Assembly: GCF_000005505.3 (NCBI RefSeq)
Contig: NC_016133.3
Coordinates: 31,923,008 to 31,987,007 of the forward strand
Source: Brachypodium distachyon
Lineage: Eukaryota; Streptophyta; Magnoliopsida; Poales; Poaceae
DNA: 64,000 nt
Reading direction: 5' to 3'
In this document: positions 23,767 to 34,054 of the stretch, in pieces
Layout: each line of letters opens with the position of its first letter
How positions within the stretch are numbered: position 1 is the stretch's first letter
Program-made: the position numbers and the translations under genes
The notes under the pieces: model-generated
What the model saw: the letters and a program-made list of their open reading frames with translations, nothing else
Database searches by the model: none
Told to the model about the DNA's origin: nothing

Positions 23767-24012
23767 AACATGGCAACATGTTCTTGACAAAGGGAAATCG
23801 ACAGCATTATCTCGTGGAATGTAGCATGGGGCAGCATCCTCTTTAAACTCAACAACTCAATATTCTATAGTCGATTGCACATTTACACTTCTTATCTAGT
23901 CACACAAAGTTGAACAGCATTTCGAAGAAAAACAGTCCAGATGCATGTAGCATCAGCTAGGAGGTATCCCTGTTTCTTTCTCGCCAGACTTCACAATCAA
24001 TTTATATCTGTC

Positions 24013-26113
24013 TCATGGTGCTTTCTCTCCATTCAGCTTCACGGCAGCAACTTCCTCCTGTATTTCAGCAGAAGTGCTGAAATCACCCTCTTCCACGGGT
24101 GCTGTACTTTTGATTTTGATGCTTCCTACCTTCGCATACTTGCTAGCGAACTTGTACTCCCAGTCTTGCAAGGCACTGAGCTCAAATGAACCAAGGCCAG
24201 AAATATCACCTGTCAGATCTTGAGGTTCAAAGGACATCTTCGCTAATGCTCTACTGGCATCTTTACCAGCAAACAATGCATATGGCCCACCAGGCCCATA
24301 GAACATTCTACATAACAGAAAATCAATCAGCAATAGGGAAAAGTGATGTAGATAATACCAGACACAATGTGGTACGTATGGTTAATTAGAAATGTGGTTC
24401 ACTGTGAAAACTTTGCACTGAGAGAAGATTAATACAATGTCTTGGGAGTTTGGATATACATCACTGTAACCAGAAGATAAAACCCATGTGATTTGAACTA
24501 GAGGGAATTTTCTGAAAGATACAGTATATAAGAACAAACCGGCAAGGTTCACATTCTATAAATAGAAAATTATAATCTTGCTGCCATGCGATTTCACTTC
24601 TTCAGCATATCACTGTTATCCCAAGCCTCAATTCAAATGATAGTATCAACACCATGATATGAGTTTACTGGTAAGGACAAGAGAATGAGATAACATATAC
24701 TTCCTCCGTCCTATATTAAGTGACCCAAATTTGCCCAAATATGGATGTATCTATACCCAAAAATTGTCTAGATACATGTAATATTTCGTCACTTAATATG
24801 GGACGGAGGGAGTATATGGAATAGTGACCAATAATTGAGCTTAATCCAACAACCTCTAAACATACTATGTGGACTAGCATTGAACAATTGAACCCAAATC
24901 AACTTAAAAATATACCAACAGCAAACAAGTTCTATGTAACGCATCAGAAATCAGTAGTGTATTTGCAGCATGTTCATTAGAAATTTCGTTAACAAGTAGT
25001 CTAATATCTTGTACTCCCTCCGTCCCATATTAAGTGATTCAAATCTGTCCAAACATGAATGTATCTATGTCTACAAAGCGTCTAGATACATGTAATAGAA
25101 AGTCACTTAATATGAGACGGAGGGAGTAACACATTAATCCAATCCAGTCTCCAGAACAAAGAGATGTCCTCAACTATGTATGCCCGTTACTCCTTTCATT
25201 CGAGCATTGCCTACAATTCTTCATCACACCATAGACAGAACCCTGCCATTAGTATTTCATTGTGGTACTGAATTCAGGAATCCAGAATACAAGACAAACA
25301 TTTTAGTCCTATGTTAGTAGTACCATAGAAGAATTATTTATTTGCTTTCAGGTTTTGGCTATTAACTCTTTGGGACTAAGAAGAATGTTTTCACTTCAGA
25401 GAGCATTTTCTAGAGAATTTCATGTGATAAATTGTATGAATAAGTGATACCATTAGTTGACAGTTTGCCACGGCCAGAATCTGAGCGATTTAGTGGCCCC
25501 AGAGCAGAGTGCAGAGTCGAAAATGGAGGTTACAGGAGACAGGGCTTAAGGAAAGCGACCTGCTCTGGGAGACGTCGTAGATTTGCCCCTTGATGGCCAT
25601 GAGAAGCGGTTTCTCGGGATCGGACCCATCGTACTGCTGCAGCTCATCCGCCGTGATCTCCCCCACCTCCACCGGCTCCGGAGCTGGTGGCTGCGCCTCT
25701 TCAGCCACCTCCCGCCGTCTTAGTGGCGGCGGAGGCGGCGGGGCGAGGAGGCCGGAAGCAACTTTGTAGACCACCGCCGCGGCCGCCACGGCGGCGAGCA
25801 CGATCCCCGGAGGCGCACCCCTCGTCGCCCGCCACAGCTCCGCTACTGCACCACCCGCCCAAAATCGGGGAAAACACATCAAATTTCCAAGGGAATCCCA
25901 GAGAAGGATCGGATCCTTGCGACAGGTTACAGAGAGCTCACGCTTTCCCGAGACCCCGACGCCGCTCGGCCCGGCGCTACACCGCAAGACGCCGGAGAGG
26001 CGCTGGCGGCGGCCGCCGGGATGGCGCACAGACACTGTCGGACGCCGTTGGCCGGCCGGTGCTGCGGCGGCGGAGGGGAGAGTGGCAGCAGTAAGAGCAG
26101 AGCAAGCGGCCAT
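24013..26113 (-). CDS. Membrane steroid-binding protein (MSBP/MAPR family), paralogue with N-terminal presequence
   Basis: The plant MSBP proteins are ER or plasma-membrane anchored cytochrome-b5-like heme/steroid-binding proteins, known in Arabidopsis to bind progesterone-type steroids and to scaffold cytochrome P450s. The main exons are 26113-25560 and 24307-24013; the split codon AG|A restores QSRMFYGPGGPYALFAGK. This gives 282 aa. A 96-bp stretch (25941-25846) inside exon 1 has GT...AG ends and is open and a multiple of three; if spliced, the product is 250 aa. There is a membrane segment (IVLAAVAAAAVVYKVASGLL), a Pro-rich linker and the domain EITADELQQYDGSDPEKPLLMAIKGQIYDVS...DWEYKFASKYAKVG. 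The first ~57 residues are Ala/Arg/Ser-rich with VLRCSAG, like a plastid transit peptide, and are absent from the paralogue at 30413-33346. The 1.25-kb intron holds two Stowaways. Confidence 0.9.
24700..24812. mobile_element. Stowaway MITE in MSBP intron, copy 1
   Basis: CTTCCTCCGTCC...GGACGGAGGGAG between TA dinucleotides (24698-24699, 24813-24814), 113 bp. Inner part is an almost perfect inverted repeat (tattaagtgac/gtcacttaata). Confidence 0.92.
25014..25126. mobile_element. Stowaway MITE in MSBP intron, copy 2
   Basis: CTCCCTCCGTCCCATATTAAG...CTTAATATGAGACGGAGGGAG between TA dinucleotides (25012-25013, 25127-25128), 113 bp, same family and length as the copy 200 bp away. Confidence 0.93.
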
Positions 26114-26137
26114 CGATGATCCGGCGAAAGCAACTAC

Positions 26138-26349
26138 TGAACAGCACCGGTAGAAGCCTGAAGCAACTATGAGCTGGTTAGACTAACCATCCTTGTTAAC
26201 CCTAATTAGTGTCGTCTAAATATTCTTCGTAATTTGTTTATCACTGGTAGAATCTTTTAAGTTATCACCTCTATTAGTCTATTTGGAGCTGATTTATGTT
26301 AAAAAAATAAATGTGTAAACAGCACCGGTTCTAGAAGCCTGAAGCAACC
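26138..26349. repeat. Direct repeat flanking an A-tailed 150-bp segment
   Basis: aacagcaccgg..tagaagcctgaagcaac occurs at about 26138-26166 and 26319-26349 (a 3-nt indel apart). The DNA between ends in gttaaaaaaataaatgtgt. This could be a retroposed fragment with a long target duplication, or simple local duplication. Confidence 0.5.
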
Positions 26350-26399
26350 GTTCCTTGCCACCAAACACAAGACACAAGGGCACCGTTTTAAATGGTGTT

Positions 26400-29300
26400 A
26401 TGGGCTCTCTGGCTGACTGGAGTAGGAGAACAATTGGATCGATTCCGAAGCAGCTTAGGAAGAAGAGAAAGTTGTTAGCAAGAGAAGAAGAACGCAACAA
26501 TAGAGGAGGTAGCGCTACCTGCAAAAAACTCCGATCTGATATTGACAACCTCCTTGATAAGGAAGAAATTGGCTGGAGGCAACGTTCAAGAATCGACTGG
26601 GTGAAGGCGGGGAACCGCAACACTGCTTTCTTCCACACGAAGGCCACCCTGGCGTGCGAAGAAAAATAAGGTGGTCAGACTTCAAAATATTTCTAGCGCG
26701 CTGACTGAGGATAGTAGAGAGATGCAAGGCATTGTCCAAATTTTTTTTATGGATCTGTTCAAGAAAGATGACACGGTCAGACATGAGATTATCACGAACG
26801 AGCTTGCTGGTGCGGTGACGGACGAGATGAATGAGATGCTCTGTAGACCATTCACCAAGGAGGAGGTGGGGGATGCCTTGTTCCAGATTGGGCCCCTAAA
26901 GGCCCCCGGCCCAGGTGGGTTCTTGGCCCGTTTCTTCCAGAGGCACTGGGATACATGTAGAGATGATATCGTGAAGGCAATCATCACCTTCTTTGACACA
27001 GGACAAATGCCTGAGGGGGTCAACGACACGACCATTGTCCTGATTCCCAAGAAAAGCCGCCCGGAAAATATTAAAGATTTCAGACCGATTAGCTTGTGCA
27101 ACATGATCTATAAAATCGTTGCCAAATGCCTGGTTAATAAACTTAGACCTCTGCTGGAAGGGATCATTGGCGAAACGCAGAGTGCTTTCGTACCGGGCAG
27201 AATGATAACTGACAACGCTATTATCGCCTTTGAATGCATCCATGCTTTGAACAAAGGGTCTGCTGGGAAGTTTTGTGCTTATAAACTAGACCTTGCAAAG
27301 GCCTATGACTGGGTGGATTGGGGGTTCCTTGAAGAAGCGCTCCGGAAAAAAGGTTTCGCTGAAAGATGGATCATGTGGATCATGAGCTGCGTCACGTCTG
27401 TGCGGTACTCGGTTAGATTCAATGGTGAACTATTGCAGCAGTTCACCCCGGGGAGGGGTCTTCGGCAGGGGGACTCACTTTCGCCTTTCCTCTTCCTTTT
27501 TGTTACGAAGGGCCTTTCAACACTGCTTAACAAGGAGTGCAGCAGTGGAGCAATCCAGGAGCTTAAAGTCTGCAGGAATGTGCCTGGTATTACCAACCTC
27601 ATGTTCGTTGATGACTGCATGCTTTTCTTTAAGGGTGAGGAACAACAAGCCATACGTATCAAGAATGTCCTCTCTCGATATGAGAGGGGGACTGGACAGA
27701 TGTTAAGCCCGGACAAATGTTCTCTTATGATGGGCAGGAATTGTTCGAACACAAACCATGACTGAGTGGCTATAGTTCTCAATGTCACCACAGCCGCCTT
27801 TGATGAAACTTACCTTGGCCTACCGATCCCGGAAGGAAGAATGAACAATGGGAAGTTCCAATCCATCCTTGATCAAGTGGATAAAAGGCTGAATGACTGG
27901 ACAGAAAGGTATCTTTCTGCGGCTGGTAAGAAGGTTCTGGTGAAATCCGTTATACAGGCTATACCCATCTACGCTATGAGTATGTTCCAATTCTCAGCAG
28001 GCCTCTGTGAAAGCTTAATGCAGAGATCGAGAAGCTTCTGGTGGGGGGATGAGAGAAAGGTGCATTGGTTGGCTTGGGAGAAAATGATCCGGACTGAGTG
28101 CGGGGGGGGGGGGGGGGGGGGGATTGGATTCCGGGATCTGAGGTTGTTCAACCAAGCGCTGCTGGCTCGGCAGGTGTGGAGACTTGTGGACAAACCAGAT
28201 AGCCTTTGTGCTTGCGTAATGAAGTCGAAGTATTTCCCTCATGGGGAACTGTCTGACACGAGCTTCATGCAGAATGCGTCGCCTTGCTGGCAAAGTATTA
28301 CTTACGGCCTTGATCTTCTTAAAAAAGGCATGGTATGGAGGATTAATTCCAGACAAAAAGTGCGGATTTGGAGAGACAACTGGATCCCGAGAGAAAATAA
28401 TAAAGTGCCGCTAATCCGAGGCTCCTCCAGATTGAGAAGGGTGTCCAGTTTAATTAGACAAGATTCGAAAACCTGGGACGAACCCCTTGTCAGGTCTGTT
28501 ATGCACCCAATTGATGCCGACGAGATCCTTAAAATCCGAATCCCAAGCTATGAAGGAGAAGACTTCCTAGCGTGGCTCCCTGAAAAATCTGGGAGATTCA
28601 CTGTCCGAAGCGCCTACAAACTGGCCTTGGAGAGAACCTGGAACAAAGACCCTACTGGGACAAACACCAGCCCCTTGGGGGACCGTAATCTCTGGTCTCT
28701 CATTTGGAAAACAAACGTGCCTCCAAAAGTGAAAGTGTTCGCCTGGAGATTGGCTTCGGAGTCTCTTGCTGTGCAAAGAAGTCGTAGTTACCGGTTTAAA
28801 AAGGAGTTACCTACCTGCTCTATCTGTGGCATGGATGAGGAAGATGGACACCATGCGGTTATAATGTGTACAAAAGCGAAGGCCCTGCGGGATGTTATGA
28901 GAACACTCTGGGATCTGCCCCCGGAAGAGAAACTGCTAAAGAAGGGGATCGATTGGGTTCTTATCCTCATTGGACAGATTCCGGAGGATGCTAGGAGAAA
29001 GCTCTTCCTGCTGTGGTGGAGAGCCTGGGAATGGCGCAATGATGTAATCATTGGAAAAGGCGAAAAAACGATCGAAGCCTACAGGAATTCCCTCCTGACT
29101 CTTATCCAGGAAGGAGATGGGGTTTTTAACAGTCATATGGACCGTGGCAAAGAGCCGGTGGCCGAGCATGAAGTTGTGAAACCGCGGATGCTAGATCAGA
29201 AGGTCGTTACCTGGAAGCCCCCGAATCAAGGTATGGTTCAGCTCCAGATTGACGCCAGTTTTGTCGAAGAGAGGGGTTCCGGTTCCTGGGGCGCGATTGC

Positions 29301-29712
29301 TCTTGATGACAAAGGTGCAATTCGGTTATCCGCCTGGGGCCTGCTTCGCAACGTTAGATGCGCAGAGGAGGCCGAAGCCATCGCCTGTCGGGAAGGAATT
29401 AAAGCGATTGGGACTGACCTCATAGGCCCCGTTTGCATTGAAACAGATTGTGTTGCTATTGTCCAGGCAGTTCATGCAGAGAAGGCCGACAAATCCTGCT
29501 GGTTCGACGTGATTGAAGAGATTAAGCTGTGCCTGAGGTCGCCACGCTTCTGTAGCTTTAGCAAGGTCGCACGACACCAAGTCGAGGGTGCCCACTGCCT
29601 TGCTAGATACAGCCGGCTGATCTCGTCGGCCGGTATTATGATTAGTGATGTTCCCCCTGAGGTTCGGCCTGAGGTTATAAAGGCTTGTAATGTTTCTGAC
29701 TTGTTGAGTTAA
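26400..29712 (+). pseudogene. LINE ORF2: reverse transcriptase, zinc finger and RNase H
   Basis: A frameshift near 26640-26670 joins the N-terminal piece to a frame open from 26671, broken only by a TGA at 27763-27765 and then open to 29712. RT motifs are LKAPGPGGF, TTIVLIPKKSRPENIKDFRPISLCN, GETQSAFVPGRMITDN, YKLDLAKAYDWVDW, GRGLRQGDSLSPFLF and the catalytic FVDDCMLFF (FADD is usual; both Asp are present). Then TYLGLPIPEGR, the zinc-finger linker (KVKVFAWRLASESLAV, CSICGMDEEDGHHAVIMC) and a C-terminal RNase H (QIDASFVEERGSGSWGAI, AEEAEAIACREGI, ETDCVAIVQAV). It is the best-preserved LINE ORF2 in the window. Confidence 0.9.
28102..28122 (+). repeat. Run of 21 G within LINE ORF2
   Basis: Uninterrupted G tract where related elements encode a short Gly stretch before IGFRDL. 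It keeps the frame open here. Confidence 0.95.
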
Positions 29713-29742
29713 TGAAGTTGGAAACCTTGTCAAAAAAAAAAA

Positions 29743-30412
29743 GAGCAGACAAAAATGCAGGTTAAATTAAAATGGCATGCCATCTTGAATACGACATGAC
29801 TCAAATGATGTAGCATGCATAGGGAAACATATCTTTCCTTTTTTCCAAAAGGTTGGAGTAGATGTAAATTTTTCAATGAAATCCAAAGCAAATGAATCCC
29901 AAGGGAAAAAAAATATATATTGCAATCCTTTGAATCACACGATTAACATAGGAAAAATTTCAGAGGACTAGAATTCTCCAAAAAAGTTCTTTGAAACAAA
30001 TAGGCCCGAAAAAATTATATCCTCAGTTGTCTACTGGACGTAAGACCAAAGGCTACCTCATGACACCGAAAGAAACGACAATGTGATATATAGATCCAGT
30101 TCCGTAAATCCGTATTACGGATGAGAGGAGGCTGGTATATCGAGTAAAATGGATCCAACGGCAATATATACGGTAATTTTCAAGGAAGTGCCAACCACAG
30201 CCCAGAGTAATTTAGAGAGCAGCTATATTATTCATCCATAAGTATCAACAGACGCCTTAGCAAAGGGTAGGAACACCCTACTACCCTGGTAATATCCAGC
30301 TCCAGCAACGACTAAAAATTATAACAGCACACCAGCGCCACCCGCATGTCCAATGTGCTGGTACAAATTACACATACCGAATAACACATATTTATTGGCG
30401 CGACTGACCCTT
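29743..30412. other. Downstream of the second MSBP gene; probable MITE remnant
   Basis: No gene. The stretch about 29920-30010 (tcctttgaatcacacgattaacataggaaaaatttca...tttgaaacaaatagg) resembles ends of a common grass MITE, but I cannot mark its limits. The portion adjoining 30413 is the MSBP 3' UTR. Confidence 0.4.
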
Positions 30413-33346
30413 TTAGCTTTCCTTGGCTGCTACAGCTGGCTCGGCTTCTACGGCTGTCTCGGCTTCCTTCTCTTTCGCCTCCTCCGCATTTGCAGTTTCG
30501 TTTGTTTCGGGGGATGAGCTTGTGTTGCCATCTTCCACGGGAACTTTCTTGATTGTGCCGACCTTCACGTACTTGCTCATGAACTTGTATTCCCAGTCTT
30601 GCAGCGCGTCAAGCTCAAATGGCCCAAGGCCAGCGATGTTACCAGTCAAGTCCTGGGGCTCAAAAGACATCTTGGCTAGAGCTCTGCTGGCATCTTTGCC
30701 AGCGAAAAGTGCGTAAGGTCCACCAGGTCCATAGAACATTCTGCATAGACATTGAAAGTGAAATTAGAAATACGGACCCAGAATCAGAAATTTATGGAAG
30801 CTTGGTTAACATATTCCTAATGATCCCTCAGTTCCTCAAAACTGGGCGCTTCAGAAAATCCCCAAAAAGAGGGTGTCCAGCCTTTTCTGCAGAGGTTCAT
30901 TCCCAAATTGCCCCAGCAACAGCTTGGTCAATAGGAAAATGAAATGTGTACCCAATCTTTGCTACCCTTGGTCATCCAGCAACGGAAATACTGGCCACGG
31001 TTGTCCGACGCGTCTGGACGTGGCAAAGTGAGCGCGTTAACAGTGAGTTGATCATGGGAATAATTAGGGGCAAAACTGGGACAAAACGACCCCCACCACC
31101 CCTCCTTGGTATTAACATCTCTTTTCTAAGAAGGCAAGTTTTGACGAATGGAGGGACCCGGACCACAACCGAGGGGAGAATTAGCACCGAAAAGCACAAA
31201 GGAGACAGGCATATTGCAAGTTAGGACATCTCCCTCCAACTGCCTCAACTCTAAAGTTTGTGTTAAGGTGGATCCCACTGTGATCTCTCCCCTCTAGCTA
31301 TTTCTAGCACAACCCGTTGAGCATGTATTACAAGTAAGTACATAAATTCGTTTACAAGATGAGCTTCCAAAATCACACAAAGCACAAGGCATAGCATCTC
31401 TTACTGTGCATCAGCCATAGTGACCACTGGCTACTGTTCAACCCACAGCTGCCATAATGGGGCCCACCATGATGGCTCCCATTTAGCATCCATGAGAAGA
31501 TGCTATTAAAGCTTGCATATGATAAATCCAAGATCTCTTATGTTATTCTCCCTCCACAAGGTATGTGTGCTCCACCCACAACTACATCTTCATACCAAAC
31601 GATAAAGAAGAGAAGCCACATATCTTATTGCATTATTGAACCTAACCATAAAAATAATATATAAAAAATGCGGAGACCAACAAACATCCTTCCAGTTCTT
31701 TTAGGTGTAGAGTACCTACCATCTAAAGAATAAGGGGCCTTGCTTCGTTTTCACCTTCCACAGAATCAGAACTACTCTCTAGTGTACACGCATCAGGACA
31801 ACGATCTTCTACGACCCTATTTCCTTCTAGCATGCATATATTCTTTTATCCGACCTCCAAAGGATAATTGCATCCCGATTCTGGAACATTTTCAAGTGCA
31901 AACTTACTGAATGAACCAATAAATTCAAAACCATCCACACAAATTTATGTGAGCCCAAGGACACAGTTTGTCAAAGACAAATACTAGATATTAGTAGATA
32001 GCTAAGATAAGCATCCGATCCCAAATGGAGGTTTCCATTTCCTGGTTATGAATATGAACTTTGATATTCAATTATTCCCCAAAACATCCTACCACTTCTT
32101 TCACCAAAGTAGCGCTCTCCTTTTCTTAGTAGTATTAGAGGCTTACAAAAATCATTACAATTGTGAAGAAAAAGGTAATACGTAATAGTAAAAACCTACC
32201 ATACAAATAATCACTGTATACCATGTCCACAATCCCTGCCCTGGCTAACAATTTAGTAGTATTAGAGGCTTACAACCCAAAGAATTAAAGGGGTGCAACA
32301 AAACTTGATGAAGCATAGTACACGGGGAGCACCACTGCACCGCACTAAATTGTCTTCTTGGCATGCATTATCTTCCTCCCCACAGCACCACCCCACCCAC
32401 CACAGCTATTGACGCTGCTAGCAGTCCTACCCCAAACCCGCCACACACCAAAAATTGAGCTCAACACTAGTCCTCACCTAAATCCCTGCCCATTTCTGGC
32501 TTACCAGTTCTGCCAACCGCACACGCAGACAGTCAGCAATGAGAGACAAAGAGCAAGGTGAACCAAAAAGCCTGAACCTAAATTGCTCACGACCTTCGCG
32601 GAAGAACATGCCTCGCCAATTTGTTGTTTCCTGATTGATTTTGTCACTTATCTAGATTTATAATGCTTCGCAACTGATTTTTTTGTCGTTATTTCAAGAT
32701 TCAGTAACTGATGATTTATTACCGGTTATCCCCATTCTTCCCACAATTTGTCCACAGTGCACTCTTTAATAATTTGGAGCGCATGGACCAGATAGCATTG
32801 TACGATATTAATACACCGAGTAATCAAACTATGGTAGCAAACAAATACTGCAAAATATAATTCTTTGACCATGCTCGACGGTGACTTGGTGAGCCCCCAA
32901 AATATGATACTCGCTCAAGAATTCACACAAATCACAGTAAACGAATCGCCGGCTGTATCTCATCAGCATCCAAAAGGACAATCTGTTGACTACACAAAAC
33001 CGGACAATCACATCCTAAAATCGAAAGATGGGAGATACCTGCTCTGTGTGACGTCATAGATCTGGCCCTTGATGGCCATGAGGAGGGGCTTCTTGGGGTC
33101 GGACCCGTCGTACTGCCGGAGCTCCTCCTCATCAACCTCTCCCAGCTGCACGGGAGGTGGGAGCGGCTCCGCCTCGGGCTCCTCGCGCGGCCGCTGCCTG
33201 GGAGGCGGCGGCGCCGCGAAGATCCCCGACACGACGTGGTACAGCGCGGCGGCCACCGCCACGGCCGTGAAAAAGGCCGCCGGGGATAGCCCCGTGTACG
33301 CCGCGATCGCCTGCTTCAGCGTCTCCCAGAGCTCCGCCACCGCCAT
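30413..33346 (-). CDS. Membrane steroid-binding protein (MSBP/MAPR family), standard form
   Basis: Two exons, 33346-33039 and 30740-30413, joined through AG|A (QSR) exactly as in the paralogue; 211 aa, stop TAA. The start ATG at 33346 gives MAVAELWETLKQAIAAYTGLSPAAFF, the usual plant MSBP N-terminus with a single membrane anchor (FFTAVAVAAALYHVVSGIF). Then a Pro/Glu-rich linker, and the cytochrome-b5-like domain LGEVDEEELRQYDGSDPKKPLLMAIKG (domain start), YDVTQSRMFYGPGGPYALFAGK, and DWEYKFMSKYVKVGTI. The acidic Ala/Glu tail is typical. Its domain is about 85-90% identical to the other copy. The 2.3-kb intron contains no recognisable gene; the phrase agtagtattagaggcttaca occurs twice in it (near 32132 and 32253). 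Confidence 0.93.
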
Positions 33347-33444
33347 CGCAGCCGACGAGGAGGGGGTTTGGGCTTCGGGGGCAGTCTGGTCTTTTAGCGG
33401 ACTTGGATCCCGAGCGGAGACGGAGGTGGGAAAATATCTCCGGG

Positions 33445-33453
33445 ATTATAAAG
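33445..33453 (-). promoter_or_regulatory. TATA-like box of the second MSBP gene
   Basis: CTTTATAAT on the minus strand about 100 bp upstream of the ATG at 33346. Confidence 0.4.
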
Positions 33454-33732
33454 GGCTGCGAAACGTGCGGATGGGGAGGGTGGGTGGGGTTGTAATTTTG
33501 CATGTCTGGTCAACACTTGTGGGGTCTACCCGTAAGGGACGGTGGCGGCTGGCGGAGTTCTCGAGAAGGACCTTCCGTCCGTACGACGAACCGCCGTCCC
33601 CCGGGCCCCGGTACATGCATGCTGCTTGCTGCACATGTTTCGATCATCACCATGCTATCAGTTCTTACAAGTCCTCCGAGAAAAAGAAGTTCTTACGAGT
33701 GCAAATGAACGCCAACAGAATAATTTGCCTTC

Positions 33733-34038
33733 GCCAACCTAGTGCACCTCGTTTGGTTTCTTACGGTGAAATATCTCAGGTTTAAGTCTTCGACTTGATA
33801 TGGGTTCTCACATTTCTCTGAATTTATTTCAGAACCTAACCGGCGTTGTGCTTTCATTGGAAGTGACGTACCCGTCAACTACGAGACGCATGTGGTGACT
33901 TAGTCAATCTCAAGATGATGTGGCAAACCGGTCTCTCGTAGGTGCTCATACGGGTAGCGTGTGCGTGTGTGCCTTCATAGGTGTGAGTGTGCGTGCGTGC
34001 TTGTGAGCGTCTGCTTCTGTACTGTGTTTCTACAAAAA
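33733..34038 (+). mobile_element. SINE retroposon with perfect 16-bp target-site duplication
   Basis: AGAATAATTTGCCTTC occurs at 33717-33732 and again at 34039-34054. Between them is a 306-bp non-coding unit ending ctacaaaaa. It contains GGTTTAAGTC (near 33778), like a pol III B box, then motifs that I recognise as recurrent in Triticeae sequences (ggtgctcata, gtgtgcgtgtgtgc, gtctgtactgtgt). Taken together this is a tRNA-type SINE insertion. Confidence 0.82.
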
Positions 34039-34054
34039 AGAATAATTTGCCTTC

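Larger units (their letters stand above)
26390..29742 (+). mobile_element. LINE between the MSBP paralogues, 5'-truncated
   Basis: Plus-strand L1-type element lacking ORF1 and endonuclease. It begins within the linker before RT (WSRRTIGSIPKQLRKKRKLL), runs through RT, zinc-finger linker and RNase H, and ends with an A-tail (29732-29742). It sits in the spacer separating the two minus-strand MSBP genes. The exact 5' boundary and target duplication could not be set. Confidence 0.88.

Noticed and set aside
30946..31224. 92-codon plus-strand frame in the MSBP intron
   Set aside because: No motif, antisense to the intron, composition like non-coding DNA.
14400..33346. Gene cluster or operon-like pathway linking HEMA1 with the heme-domain MSBPs
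   Set aside because: Genes are separated by kilobases of transposon DNA, each has its own promoter, and MSBP heme binding does not imply a role in tetrapyrrole synthesis.
33069..33785. 238-codon plus-strand frame
   Set aside because: Antisense to MSBP exon 1 and promoter; Ser/Gly runs are complements of coding repeats.
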